From NCBI RefSeq assembly GCF_900289145.1, contig NZ_OKQO01000007.1, forward strand, positions 124,001 through 188,000: a DNA stretch of 64,000 nt. The letters are read 5' to 3'. The stretch is from Neobittarella massiliensis (ex Bilen et al. 2018) (GTDB lineage Bacteria > Bacillota > Clostridia > Oscillospirales > Ruminococcaceae). Shown in pieces: positions 1 through 8,396 of the stretch; the stretch's first letter is position 1; each line of letters opens with the position of its first letter. The notes under the pieces were generated by a model, which saw only the letters and a list, made by a program, of their open reading frames with translations, made no database searches and was not told the DNA's origin. The translations under genes and the position numbers were made by a program.

Positions 1-388
1 TGCCGGCGCTGCGGGTGTAACCCACCTTCATGCCGAAACCGTCGGAGGAGGCCTTGGCCTTTTCGAAGTCGCCGTCGCCCAGCTCGTCGGAGGGGGAAAA
101 GCCGCTGGAAGTGAGGGTGACCGCCCCAGACTTGTTGAGCAGCATCACCTCGTACTTGTCTTTTTCCTCAAAGCCGGTGACCATCGACTCCACCATCTGT
201 TCGGTGGCCGACTGCTGGCTGCTCTTGATGGCGTTGGCCATCACCTCTAAGCGGCTGGTGATGGTCTGCTCGGCGCTGGAATAGTAAAAGCTGCGCACCC
301 CCACCACCACGATGAGCATGATGGCCGAGAGGATGACCACGATGATGGTCAAAAAGTTGAGCATCCAGCGTTTGGTCACGCTCTGCAT
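1..388 (-). CDS. Sensor histidine kinase, N-terminal part (cut by window edge)
   Basis: Only the first ~129 codons are present; the gene runs off the left edge. The ATG at 388 follows a GGGGGAG ribosome binding site. The protein opens with a short basic segment, then one hydrophobic membrane helix (about residues 8-30), then the start of an extracytoplasmic sensor region with polar, Glu/Ser-rich helical sequence. This is the usual front end of a membrane histidine kinase. It sits 44 bp downstream of an OmpR-type response regulator on the same strand, so it is most likely the cognate kinase. The catalytic half is outside the window, so the kinase call rests on architecture and context. Confidence 0.75.
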   Translation of the reverse strand, partial: MQSVTKRWMLNFLTIIVVILSAIMLIVVVGVRSFYYSSAEQTITSRLEVMANAIKSSQQSATEQMVESMVTGFEEKDKYEVMLLNKSGAVTLTSSGFSPSDELGDGDFEKAKASSDGFGMKVGYTRSAG

Positions 389-432
389 AAGCCCTGCTCC
401 CCCCTTGTTTTATAAAAGTCTGATCTCGTCTG

Positions 433-1122
433 CTATGCCTTGAAGCGGTAGCCCACGCCCCAGACGGTGGTGATGTGCCGGGGGCGGGAGGGCTCCTCCT
501 CGATCTTCATGCGCAGGCGGCGGATATTGACGTCGATGATCTTGTCGTCGCCGTAGTAGTTCTCGCCCCAGATGCTCTTTAAGATCTCCATGCGGTCGAG
601 CACCGTATCGGGATTTTTTAAAAACAGCTCCATGATCTGGTACTCGACCTGGGTGAGTTCGACCGGGTCGCCGTTTTTCCGCAGCACCCGGCTCTTTAAG
701 TTCATCTCGAAGGGGCCGTAGTGCAGGGTGCTGGTCTGGCCGCCGCCGGACATGGCCACCCGGCGGTAGATGGCGTCGACCCGGGCCATCAGCTCGGAGA
801 CGCTGAAGGGCTTGGTGACGTAGTCGTCGGCCCCCAGCATGAGGCCGCTTATCTTGTCCATCTCCTGGGTCTTGGCGGTGAGCATGATGATGCCCACCGT
901 GCTCGAGAGCTGGCGCACCTGCTTGCACACCTGCAGCCCGGAGATGCCCGGCAGCATGATATCGAGCAGGATGACGTCGATGGAGGAGCCCTCGCGGGTG
1001 AAGATCTCCACCGCCTCCTCGCCGGTACCGGCGCCCAGCACGGTAAAGCCGGTCTTTTCTAAATTGAGACAGATGAGCTCGCGGATGCTCTCCTCATCTT
1101 CTACCACCAGTATCCTCTTCAT
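433..1122 (-). CDS. OmpR/PhoB-family response regulator
   Basis: Intact 229-residue two-domain regulator. The receiver domain (about residues 1-120) has acidic residues E8/D9, the phospho-acceptor D54 in ILLDIMLPG, T82 and K104 in the VTKPF motif. The C-terminal half is a winged-helix DNA-binding domain ending in the typical VWGVGYRF sequence. It lies between a lipoprotein gene upstream (53 bp) and a sensor kinase downstream (44 bp), all on the minus strand, and probably forms one operon. The lipoprotein could be a sensed or regulated partner; that is inference. Target genes cannot be read from the sequence. Confidence 0.95.
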   Translation of the reverse strand: MKRILVVEDEESIRELICLNLEKTGFTVLGAGTGEEAVEIFTREGSSIDVILLDIMLPGISGLQVCKQVRQLSSTVGIIMLTAKTQEMDKISGLMLGADDYVTKPFSVSELMARVDAIYRRVAMSGGGQTSTLHYGPFEMNLKSRVLRKNGDPVELTQVEYQIMELFLKNPDTVLDRMEILKSIWGENYYGDDKIIDVNIRRLRMKIEEEPSRPRHITTVWGVGYRFKA

Positions 1123-1174
1123 AAAAGCGTCCTGCCTTTCTAGCTTGCTTTTTGCTGATCGTGCGCGCGGGGCG

Positions 1175-2515
1175 TCACTGTTTGATCTCTATGGCGGCGG
1201 CCATCTCGGTCTCGCTGGCCGCGTGGACCAGCGTGCTGTCGCCGGCCTTATACAGATAGGTAAAGCTGCCGTAGGTGCCCAGCTCTTTAAAGCCGCTGGA
1301 GGTGTAGGCGACGGCATCCTCGCTGCGGGAGATGCGCAGCACCGAGAAGACGGTGGCGCCGCCGGCATCGAGACAGGTGCGGGCGCTGCCGTCGTTTTCG
1401 GACTGGAAGGTGACGCTGCCCACCCAACCCGAGAGCAGCGTGACCCGCAGGTGGAACGAGTCGTCCTCGTAGGTGGTGCGCTTGTAGGTGTAGCCGCCGC
1501 TGGAGCCGCTGTACCAGTCGACAAAATAGCCGCCCTGCTGGTAGAGGCTGTCGTTCTGCTGTTTTTGCAGGCGGGGCACCTCGATATGGCCGTCGCCGTC
1601 TACGTCCTGACTGTAGAGCTCGGTGTTCTGGCGGGTGAGGGCGGTGAGATAGTCGGTCTCACTGCCGCGCTGGCGCTCGTACTGGGACAGCGTATAGAGC
1701 TTCTCCCCGTCGTAGCACAGCGCCTCGGTGGTCATCTGGTTGTCGCCGCTCAGGCCGTCGGCATACACCAGCCGGTACTGGCCCTCGCTGTCGACCGAGA
1801 GCCGCCGCAGCCGCACCAGCGACGGATCGAGGGTGGCCTGTGCCGTTTTGCCCAGGTAGGGCGCCTCGGGGGTGCCGACCCGCTCGTACAGGTCGGCGGT
1901 GATGCCGGCGGCACCGTCGCCGGGGGTGTTAAACAGCACCAACTCGTCGAACATGTCGCCGTCGAGGTCGCCATAGGCCACCTCGGTGTAGTTTTGGATC
2001 ATGGTCTCGCAGAGCTCGCCGCTCTGAAAGCCGTAGACCACCAGCGTGTTGCCCCCCTCGCTGAAGGCGCTGTAGCCGACGATGATGTTCTGGTAAAACA
2101 GCAGCCCCACGTGGGCAAAATCGATAAAGTTCACCTGGTTGCCCAGGCCCTCGATGTCGTAGATCACCTGCCAGCGCTCGCCGTTTTGGTAGTCCTCCAT
2201 CTTTTTGGCGACGTTGATGTGGATCTTGACCTCGTCTTTTTTGGTGTAGAAGGTGATGGCCTCGGGCTCATCGTCGCCGTCGATATCCTGCAGGGTGATG
2301 GGGTTGCGGTAGGCGCCGCCCTTGGGATAGACCAGGGTGATGCCGGTGTCGGCGTAGCTGCGCACCGTGTCGAGGATGGCTGCCTGCTGGTCGTCCAGGG
2401 CGGGCGCGGTGAGCAGGTCCTCGACCGAGGCGCCAAAGCTGCCGCAGCCGGTGAGCGACAGCAGGCAGCAGAGCGCCAGCGCCAGCAGGCGCACGGCGTG
2501 CGGTGTGTGGGCCAT
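1175..2515 (-). CDS. Secreted lipoprotein with FG-GAP-like acidic repeats
   Basis: About 446 residues. The ATG at 2515 is preferred over an upstream start at 2557 because GGGGGG sits just ahead of it. The N-terminus is a lipoprotein signal peptide ending in the lipobox LSLTGC, so the mature protein should be anchored in the outer leaflet of the membrane. The body contains three D-x-D-x-D-type segments (LQDIDGDDEPEA, YGDLDGDMFDEL, SQDVDGDGHIEV), like the calcium-binding loops of FG-GAP/VCBS beta-propeller repeats. It lies directly upstream of a two-component system and may be co-transcribed. No enzymatic motif was seen. Confidence 0.8.
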   Translation of the reverse strand: MAHTPHAVRLLALALCCLLSLTGCGSFGASVEDLLTAPALDDQQAAILDTVRSYADTGITLVYPKGGAYRNPITLQDIDGDDEPEAITFYTKKDEVKIHINVAKKMEDYQNGERWQVIYDIEGLGNQVNFIDFAHVGLLFYQNIIVGYSAFSEGGNTLVVYGFQSGELCETMIQNYTEVAYGDLDGDMFDELVLFNTPGDGAAGITADLYERVGTPEAPYLGKTAQATLDPSLVRLRRLSVDSEGQYRLVYADGLSGDNQMTTEALCYDGEKLYTLSQYERQRGSETDYLTALTRQNTELYSQDVDGDGHIEVPRLQKQQNDSLYQQGGYFVDWYSGSSGGYTYKRTTYEDDSFHLRVTLLSGWVGSVTFQSENDGSARTCLDAGGATVFSVLRISRSEDAVAYTSSGFKELGTYGSFTYLYKAGDSTLVHAASETEMAAAIEIKQ

Positions 2516-2711
2516 ATCGGTCCCCCCTCTCTGGATAAGATAAGATCGGTCGTGCACGGGATGGGCGGCGCCGGCCGGGTGGGCCGAAAGCCGCGGTCAC
2601 CGTTATTTTAACACAAAATAACCCGGCGCGCAGTTAAAGTTTGGTTACAAACCGGCCGGGGGCAGAAGCGGCGCCCAGTGCGCGCGGGCCGGGGCACAAA
2701 TGGGCGGCATA

Positions 2712-2741
2712 TTGGTATTTTACCACAAAACTGGTTATAAT
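2712..2741 (+). promoter_or_regulatory. Sigma-A-type promoter for tldD-tldE
   Basis: TTGGTA (2712-2717), an 18-nt spacer and a perfect TATAAT (2736-2741), about 80 bp upstream of the tldD start. It lies in a short AT-rich patch of otherwise GC-rich sequence. Confidence 0.65.
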
Positions 2742-2818
2742 AGTAATCAGGCAGCCGGCCGGGACGGCGGCTGCCGCGACCGCAGAGATAGACCTATTAA
2801 ATAAAGGGGGCGTACCTT

Positions 2819-4210
2819 TTGGAGAACGCAAGACCCGGGCCGCAGCTCGCCCGACAGATACTGGAGGCCGCCATGTCCACCGGGGCGGACTTTGCCGAGC
2901 TGTTTTACGAGGACAGCCTGAGCCATTCGCTGAACCTCATCGACCGAAAAGTGGAGAGCGCGGTGCGCGGGCACATCCGCGGGGTGGGCATACGCGCCAT
3001 CAAGGGGCTGCACAGCGTGTACGTGAGCAGCTGCGACATGTCGCCGGCGGCGCTCATCACCGCCGCCAAACAGGCCGCTGTGGCCTGCTGCAGCGGCCAG
3101 CCGGCGAAGTTTGCCGCCCTGACGGCGCTCAAGGCCGACGGCCAGTGGCCCAAAATAGAGCCGGCCGGCGTGGAGAGCGCCAAAAAGGCCCACCTGCTGC
3201 GCCGGGCCGACGCGGCGGCGAGAGACTACTCGGCCGAGATCGCCCAGGTGAGCGCCATGCTGATGGACAAGACCCAGGACGTGCTCATCGCCAACACCCA
3301 GGGACTGTACGTGGAGGACCGGCGGGTGCGCACCCGCTTTTATATCAGCGCCATCGCCGCCGACGGCACCCAGAACCAGACCGGCAGCGAGGGGCCGGGC
3401 GCCAGCTGCGGCTATGAGCTGTTTGAGCGGCTGGACGTGTGCGATACCGCCCGCAGCGCCGCCCGCCAGGCGGTGACCATGCTGCACGCGACCGAGTGCC
3501 CGGCGGGGGTGATGCCGGTGGCCATTGAAAACGGCTTTGGCGGCGTGATCTTTCACGAGGCCTGCGGCCACTCGCTGGAATCGGCCGCGGTCGGTAAGGG
3601 AAACTCGGAATTTGCCGGCAAGCTGGGGCAGAAGATCGCCTCCAGCAAGGTGACGGCCATCGACGACGGGACCATTCCCGGGGCCTGGGGCTCTACCGCC
3701 ATCGACGACGAGGGCCGCCCCACCCAGCGCACGGTGCTGATCGAAAACGGCATTTTAAAGAGCTACATGGTCGACTACCTGGGCAGCCTGGAGATGGGGC
3801 TGGCCCCCACCGGCAGCGGCCGGCGGGAGTCGTATCTCTACGCGCCCACCTCCCGCATGCGCAACACCTACATCGCCCCGGGCAAAGACCGGGACGAGGA
3901 CATCATCGCCTCGATGGAGAGAGGGCTCTACTGCAAAAAGATGGGCGGCGGCTCGGTCAATCCGGTCACCGGCGAGTTCAACTTTGCCGTGAGCGAGGGC
4001 TACCTGGTGGAAAACGGCAAGATCCGCTACCCGGTGCGGGGGGCCAGCCTGATCGGTAAGGGCTCGCAGGTGCTGTTTGACATCGACATGGTGGGCAGGA
4101 ACCTGGACCACGGGCAAGGCATGTGCGGCGCGGCCAGCGGCTCGGTGCCCACCAATGTGGGACAGCCGCTGATACGGCTGCAAAAGATCACCGTAGGCGG
4201 CAAGCAGTAA
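2819..4210 (+). CDS. tldD: TldD metalloprotease subunit
   Basis: 463 residues, a normal TldD length. It carries the zinc-binding HExxxH motif as HEACGH (about residues 246-251) and the Gly-rich C-terminal region of the TldD/PmbA family. TldD forms a cytoplasmic heterodimer with TldE and cleaves unfolded or modified peptides; in E. coli it matures microcin B17 and degrades the CcdA antitoxin. A TTG start is chosen because an AAAGGGGG ribosome binding site lies 8 nt upstream; the next ATG, in the MSTGADF segment, has no such signal. tldE follows 22 bp downstream. No RiPP precursor or cyclase gene is nearby, so a general proteolytic role is likely. Confidence 0.93.
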   Translation: MENARPGPQLARQILEAAMSTGADFAELFYEDSLSHSLNLIDRKVESAVRGHIRGVGIRAIKGLHSVYVSSCDMSPAALITAAKQAAVACCSGQPAKFAALTALKADGQWPKIEPAGVESAKKAHLLRRADAAARDYSAEIAQVSAMLMDKTQDVLIANTQGLYVEDRRVRTRFYISAIAADGTQNQTGSEGPGASCGYELFERLDVCDTARSAARQAVTMLHATECPAGVMPVAIENGFGGVIFHEACGHSLESAAVGKGNSEFAGKLGQKIASSKVTAIDDGTIPGAWGSTAIDDEGRPTQRTVLIENGILKSYMVDYLGSLEMGLAPTGSGRRESYLYAPTSRMRNTYIAPGKDRDEDIIASMERGLYCKKMGGGSVNPVTGEFNFAVSEGYLVENGKIRYPVRGASLIGKGSQVLFDIDMVGRNLDHGQGMCGAASGSVPTNVGQPLIRLQKITVGGKQ

Positions 4211-4232
4211 AGAGCAAAAGGAGCGACAAGCC

Positions 4233-5585
4233 ATGGATATGACTGCATTTAAACAGGCGGTGGACCGGGCGGCCAGAGCCGCCGGGGTGGACTGCTTTGA
4301 ACTATACAGCCGCCAGTCGGGCTCGATGGAGCTGGAGGCCTACCGGGGCGCAGTGGAAAAGTTTTCGAGCAGCCAGACGCTGGGGGTGTGCCTGCGGGTG
4401 CTGTGCGGCGGCCGCATGGGCTATGCCGGTACCCAGGTGCTGAGCGAACAGGAGGCCCAGCGGCTGGTGGGGGACGCCATCGACTCGGCCAAGGTGGCCG
4501 AAAACGCCGATATCGACGAGATACTGCCCGGCGAGAGCCGCCCGGCAGCAGACAGCCAGGCCGAGCGCGACCCCTACCCCGCTTTAAAAGAGGCGGTACT
4601 GGCCGGCGAGGCGGCCTGCCTGGAGGGCGACGGCCGGGTGAGCGCCGTGGCCGACGCCGGCACCGCTGCCGCCTGGTCGCGGCGGGCCATATATAACAGC
4701 CAGGGCCTGGATGTGAGCGACGAGAGCCACTACGCCTATGCGGTGATGGGGCCGGTGGTGCGGCAGGGCGGCGACACCTATAACGAATACGAGATCGACT
4801 ACGCCGACAGCTCGGCGGCGCTGGATACTGCGGCGACCGCCCGCCGGGCGGTGGAGTCGACGCTGTCGTTCATCGGCAGCCAGCCGGTGGCGGCGGGCAG
4901 CTATGCGGTGGCGCTGTCGCCCAAGGTATCTTACGACCTGCTGGAGACCTTTTGCGGACTGTTCTCGGGGCTGGCGGCCTACAAAGGGCTGTCGCTGCTG
5001 GGGGACAAGGTGGGCACCGCGGTGGCGGCGGCCTGCGTGGACCTGATCGACGACCCGCTGTACCCCGGCGCCATCTGCCGCCGGGCTTTTGACGACCAGG
5101 GCTTTGCCACCCAAAAGACGGCGGTGATCGCCGGCGGAGTGCTGGCGACTTTACTGCACAACCAAAAGACGGCCGCCCTGATGGGGGCCCAGAACACCGG
5201 CAACGCCTACAAGGGCTCGTACATGTCGCCGCTGACAGTGGCCCCCACCAACCTGTACCTGGCCCCCGGCCACTGCACCCAAAAAGAGCTGCTGGCCAGC
5301 CGTGAGGAGCTCCTGTATATCACCAACGTAAAGGGGCTGCACGCCGGCGCCAACCCCACCACCGGCGATTTTTCGCTGGAGAGCAAAGGCTTTCTGTATC
5401 AAAATGGCCGGCGGGTGCGGCCGGTGAGCCAGATCACGATGGCCGGAAACTACTACCGGCTGCTTTTAGATATCGCCGCGCTGGCCGACGACCTGACCTT
5501 TTCACTGCCCGGCGGGGCGGGGCAATTTGGCTCGCCCACCGTGCTCGTCGACCGGCTGTCGGTCTCGGGCGAGAGCGGGCAGTAA
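4233..5585 (+). CDS. tldE: TldE/PmbA-family protease subunit
   Basis: 450 residues of the TldD/PmbA family, without the HExxxH motif found in its upstream partner. This is the expected asymmetry: TldE has no active site but forms the chamber in which TldD cuts. The ATG follows AAAGGAG. Gene order tldD-tldE with a 22-bp gap, followed by a strong terminator, makes a two-gene operon. The conserved C-terminal region with SLPGGAGQFGSPTV is intact. Substrates cannot be deduced from context. Confidence 0.93.
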   Translation: MDMTAFKQAVDRAARAAGVDCFELYSRQSGSMELEAYRGAVEKFSSSQTLGVCLRVLCGGRMGYAGTQVLSEQEAQRLVGDAIDSAKVAENADIDEILPGESRPAADSQAERDPYPALKEAVLAGEAACLEGDGRVSAVADAGTAAAWSRRAIYNSQGLDVSDESHYAYAVMGPVVRQGGDTYNEYEIDYADSSAALDTAATARRAVESTLSFIGSQPVAAGSYAVALSPKVSYDLLETFCGLFSGLAAYKGLSLLGDKVGTAVAAACVDLIDDPLYPGAICRRAFDDQGFATQKTAVIAGGVLATLLHNQKTAALMGAQNTGNAYKGSYMSPLTVAPTNLYLAPGHCTQKELLASREELLYITNVKGLHAGANPTTGDFSLESKGFLYQNGRRVRPVSQITMAGNYYRLLLDIAALADDLTFSLPGGAGQFGSPTVLVDRLSVSGESGQ

Positions 5586-5616
5586 GCAGGCAGTGAGCGG
5601 GCGATAAAGCGGTAAC

Positions 5617-5662
5617 AAAAGCCGCTGGCGGCGCCCGACGGGGCGCTACCGGCGGCTTTTTT
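5617..5662 (+). terminator. Rho-independent terminator after tldE
   Basis: A GC-rich hairpin pairs AAAGCCGC...GGCGCCC with GGGCGC...GCGGCTTT around a short GACG loop and ends in T6 (5657-5662). Confidence 0.85.
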
Positions 5663-5902
5663 GCGCCCTGAAATGGGTGCGGACAGAGAGACGGGCGGGC
5701 CCGCCCAGTACGCCACGCCTATCTTTTGGGGACGGACGGGCACCGTTTTTAGGCGGTGTAGAGGGAGACCTGAAGATCTGTAAAGGCCGTGTTTACAAAA
5801 GCTGCCGTCTTTTTTTGCCGAATAGCCAAATTTTATTCACGCCCCGGTCACACCCACCCGGCAAAATAGAGACTACAGAAACAAGGCAGGGAGGACTTAC
5901 AG
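5663..5902. other. Intergenic region upstream of htrA
   Basis: About 240 bp without a supported gene. It holds an AT-richer patch near 5810-5845 that probably contains the htrA promoter, but I could not identify convincing -35/-10 boxes. Confidence 0.4.
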
Positions 5903-7210
5903 ATGCAGGGACCTTATGACGGATATCACGGATACGACTTTAGCGGCGGTGCCGGCCAGCCACAGGGCGGCGAGCAATTTGGCAGCCAGCGGCGATACGA
6001 CCCGCTGACCGGCCAGCCGCTGTTTATCGGGCCGCAGCAGGCAGGTGGGCCCAGCCCGGTACCGCCGGCCAGAAAGGCCCGCCGCAAAGGCGGCAAGACC
6101 GCCCTGCTGGTGGCCGGCATGATGCTTTTGTCGTTTGGCTGCGGCGCCGGCGGGGCGCTGGTGGTGGACCACTTTGGCAGCGGCAACAGCGGCGGCAAGA
6201 GCGGTTTGTACCAGTCGGGAAAGCAGACCGGCGCCGACAGCGGCGGGAGGTCTACCGCCGATATCGCCGCCACGGTATCGGACTCGGTGGTGGGCATCAC
6301 CACCGAGTCGGTGCAGATGGGACAGCGGCTGCAGCAGTACGTGTCGCAGGGGGCCGGCAGCGGGGTCATCATCTCGGCTGACGGCTATATCGTCACCAAC
6401 AACCACGTGATCGACGGGGCGCAGAAGATCACCGTCACCTTAAAAGACGGCACCGAGTACGCCGCCACGCTGGTGGGCACCGACGCCGAGACCGACCTGG
6501 CCGTGCTCAAGATCGACGCCAAAGATCTGAAACCGGCGGTGATGGGCAGCTCCGGCGACCTGCAGGTGGGCCAATTTGCTCTGGCGATCGGCAACCCGCT
6601 GGGCGAGTTGGGCGGCACTGTGACCGACGGCATCATCAGCGCCTTAGACCGCGAGGTGGAGATAGACGGCCAGACCATGACCCTGCTGCAGACCAACGCC
6701 GCCATCAACCCCGGCAACTCCGGCGGGGGCCTGTTTGACAGCAGCGGCTCGCTCATCGGCATCGTCAACGCCAAATCCAGCGGCACCGGCATTGAGGGGC
6801 TGGGCTTTGCTATCCCCATCGACACCGCCCGGCCGGTGATCGAGGAGCTGATAAACAGCGGACACGTGAGCGGCCGCATCGATACCGGGCTGGCCCTATT
6901 AGATATTTCTGACGCGCAGACAGCCATGCAGTACCGGGTGAGCCAGACCGGCGTGTACGTGCAGCAGGTGACCGGCGCCAACGCCCAGCGGGCCGGTATA
7001 CAGGCCGGCGACCTGATCTTACAGGTCAACGGCACCGACGTCGCCACCGCCAGCGAGGTAAACAAGGTGTTGTCGGGCAGCAAAGTGGGCGACACTGTAA
7101 AGCTGACGATCTACCGCAGCGGCCAGACGGCCGAGATCAGCTACCAGCTCACCGAGCAGAACACCGGCAGCAGTGGCAGCGGCGGTATCGACAGCAGCGG
7201 CGAGCTGTAG
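5903..7210 (+). CDS. htrA: HtrA/DegP-family membrane-anchored serine protease with PDZ domain
   Basis: 435 residues. A cytoplasmic Gly/Gln-rich N-terminus (1-60) is followed by one membrane helix (about 66-90), so the protease domain is extracellular. The catalytic triad is visible: H168 in VTNNHV, D198 in ETDLAV and S273 in NPGNSGGG. A single PDZ domain follows (about 330-420), and the C-terminus is Ser/Gly-rich. HtrA proteases degrade misfolded exported proteins during envelope stress. The ATG follows GGGAGG. The gene stands alone between a terminator upstream and a strong palindrome downstream. No stress-regulator binding site was recognised. Confidence 0.95.
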   Translation: MQGPYDGYHGYDFSGGAGQPQGGEQFGSQRRYDPLTGQPLFIGPQQAGGPSPVPPARKARRKGGKTALLVAGMMLLSFGCGAGGALVVDHFGSGNSGGKSGLYQSGKQTGADSGGRSTADIAATVSDSVVGITTESVQMGQRLQQYVSQGAGSGVIISADGYIVTNNHVIDGAQKITVTLKDGTEYAATLVGTDAETDLAVLKIDAKDLKPAVMGSSGDLQVGQFALAIGNPLGELGGTVTDGIISALDREVEIDGQTMTLLQTNAAINPGNSGGGLFDSSGSLIGIVNAKSSGTGIEGLGFAIPIDTARPVIEELINSGHVSGRIDTGLALLDISDAQTAMQYRVSQTGVYVQQVTGANAQRAGIQAGDLILQVNGTDVATASEVNKVLSGSKVGDTVKLTIYRSGQTAEISYQLTEQNTGSSGSGGIDSSGEL

Positions 7211-7304
7211 CGCGGGGCACCGCACCCCAAAACCAGCTATCCCGGCCCGCCGGGCGCCTTGCCCCGGGCCGTTTGCATACATCTACATCCTCTTTTCTCT
7301 TTTT

Positions 7305-7343
7305 AACGATCCGTAGTATCTTATGCAGATACTACGGATCGTT
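7305..7343. terminator. Perfect 16-bp palindrome, probable bidirectional terminator
   Basis: AACGATCCGTAGTATC (7305-7320) and its exact complement (7328-7343) flank a 7-nt loop. T4 on the left and TTTTAT on the right suit termination in both directions. It lies ~95 bp after htrA. Confidence 0.75.
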
Positions 7344-7532
7344 TTATATGTACTATGTACAGAACAGGGGACTGCATGGCCGGGTAGCGCGGGGGGCGGT
7401 GGAGACGCCGCAAGAGACGCATTTACCCGGCATCCCGCACCTTTTCAGCTGCCCTGACCGATAGCAGCAGGGGCGGCGGTAAAGGCACGCTGCCAGCCCG
7501 GCTGCCAGCGCGGAGCGGTGGGCGCAGCTCTA

Positions 7533-7581
7533 TACCGCCATATTTTCCACCGCGGGGCGCTGGATGGTGGAAAATGCGGTA
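7533..7581 (+). repeat. Inverted repeat TTTTCCACC-N14-GGTGGAAAA, copy 1
   Basis: Core arms ATTTTCCACC (7542-7551) and GGTGGAAAAT (7566-7575) enclose a 14-nt loop ending in GGAT. Outer TACCGC/GCGGTA segments extend the pairing with a 3-nt bulge. Two other copies in the window share the arms, the loop length and the loop end. Confidence 0.75.
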
Positions 7582-8040
7582 GCCTGGTGATCTGATGGCC
7601 GGGTGGCCGGGCAGAGATCTTCAGCGGACGAGCGGTACGGACGACAAGCGGGCGGCACCGGTGCATTTTATATTTTTAGGGGGCGTTATTCGGAGCTGGG
7701 CAGGTCGATCAAATTGGACAGGTCGGATAGGTCGGGTAGGCTATCTGCTCTATTAACTCCGGCAGCTGATACAGCTGTATTTCACAGCAGTAAAAGCTGC
7801 CGATACCACCCGTTTTACCGGCGAGCAAGGTCGGTCTTACCCGCCGCTGAAAGAGGTGGGGGCAGAAGTACAGGCGCCGACCATGCCGAACTGCCTGCGC
7901 GCCGGTATTCGGTACCGCGGGCCGACGGTGTTGCGGGCCGACGGTGGAGTGGTGGGGTGGTGAAGAGAAAACGTTAGACGCAGTAAAAAATGCGGGCGCA
8001 AAAACAGATATGGCCGGAAAAGGCAGGCCGCTCCTTCTGC

Positions 8041-8160
8041 CCTCCTCAAACTATCCTCATACCACCCTCAGGCTCTCCTCAGACCACTCTCAAAATACCC
8101 TCAAAATTCCTCAAATCATCCCCGGCCATCCCCAGCCATCCCGATCCCCCTCAAACCTCC
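8041..8160. repeat. Helically phased CTCA repeat
   Basis: CTCA begins at 8045, 8056, 8067, 8078, 8089, 8100 and 8110, a spacing of 11,11,11,11,11,10 nt. It continues as a 10-nt CCATC period and a final CCTCAAA. The six nucleotides between motifs vary. The motif reads TGAG on the minus strand. The spacing equals about one DNA turn. No gene is supported here. Confidence 0.8.
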
Positions 8161-8275
8161 CCTGCCCGCCTTGCCGGGATGGCCGGGCAAATTGCCGCGC
8201 AGACAAAAAGGGCGGACCGCGCCCGGCCGGAGCCGGCGGCGGTATTTTTGCCGGCCCATTTAAAGAGAGGCTCTA

Positions 8276-8307
8276 TTTTCCACCGCCGACACGAGGATGG
8301 TGGAAAA
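8276..8307 (+). repeat. Inverted repeat TTTTCCACC-N14-GGTGGAAAA, copy 2
   Basis: TTTTCCACC (8276-8284), a 14-nt loop ending in GGAT (8285-8298), then GGTGGAAAA (8299-8307). The core arms and loop length are identical to copy 1, which lies 0.7 kb upstream. Confidence 0.75.
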
Positions 8308-8316
8308 CACGGCGCC

Positions 8317-8354
8317 AAAAAGCGCACCCGAGCCCGCAGGCCGTGTGCGCTTTT
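8317..8354 (-). terminator. Terminator of the large surface-protein gene
   Basis: AAAAGCGCAC pairs with GTGCGCTTTT across a 15- to 17-nt loop. The minus-strand side ends in a T-run, about 40 bp past the stop codon of the surface-protein gene. Confidence 0.7.
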
Positions 8355-8396
8355 AAACGGATGGATATGTTTTATGGTGTTTTTACCAATGTAAAC

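Larger units (their letters stand above)
7344..8396. other. 1-kb stretch with no convincing gene
   Basis: No open frame here has a ribosome binding site together with a recognisable protein. Instead it holds two copies of a fixed-loop inverted repeat (7533-7581 and 8276-8307), direct AGGTCG-like repeats around 7700-7740, and a phased CTCA repeat (8041-8160). The segment between the inverted repeats could be a degenerate insertion or a non-coding element. Confidence 0.55.

Noticed and set aside
839-2611. A 590-codon open frame on the plus strand opposite the response regulator and lipoprotein genes
   Set aside because: Shadow frame caused by GC-rich codon bias; the minus-strand genes have clear domains and ribosome binding sites.
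8041-8160. TRAP-type RNA binding site
   Set aside because: TRAP sites are (G/U)AG triplets every 4-6 nt; here the period is 10-11 nt and no trp genes are nearby.
7990-8394. Open frame of 134 codons in the gene-free region
   Set aside because: Low-complexity, Pro/Ser-rich translation of the CTCA repeat, without a ribosome binding site or family resemblance.
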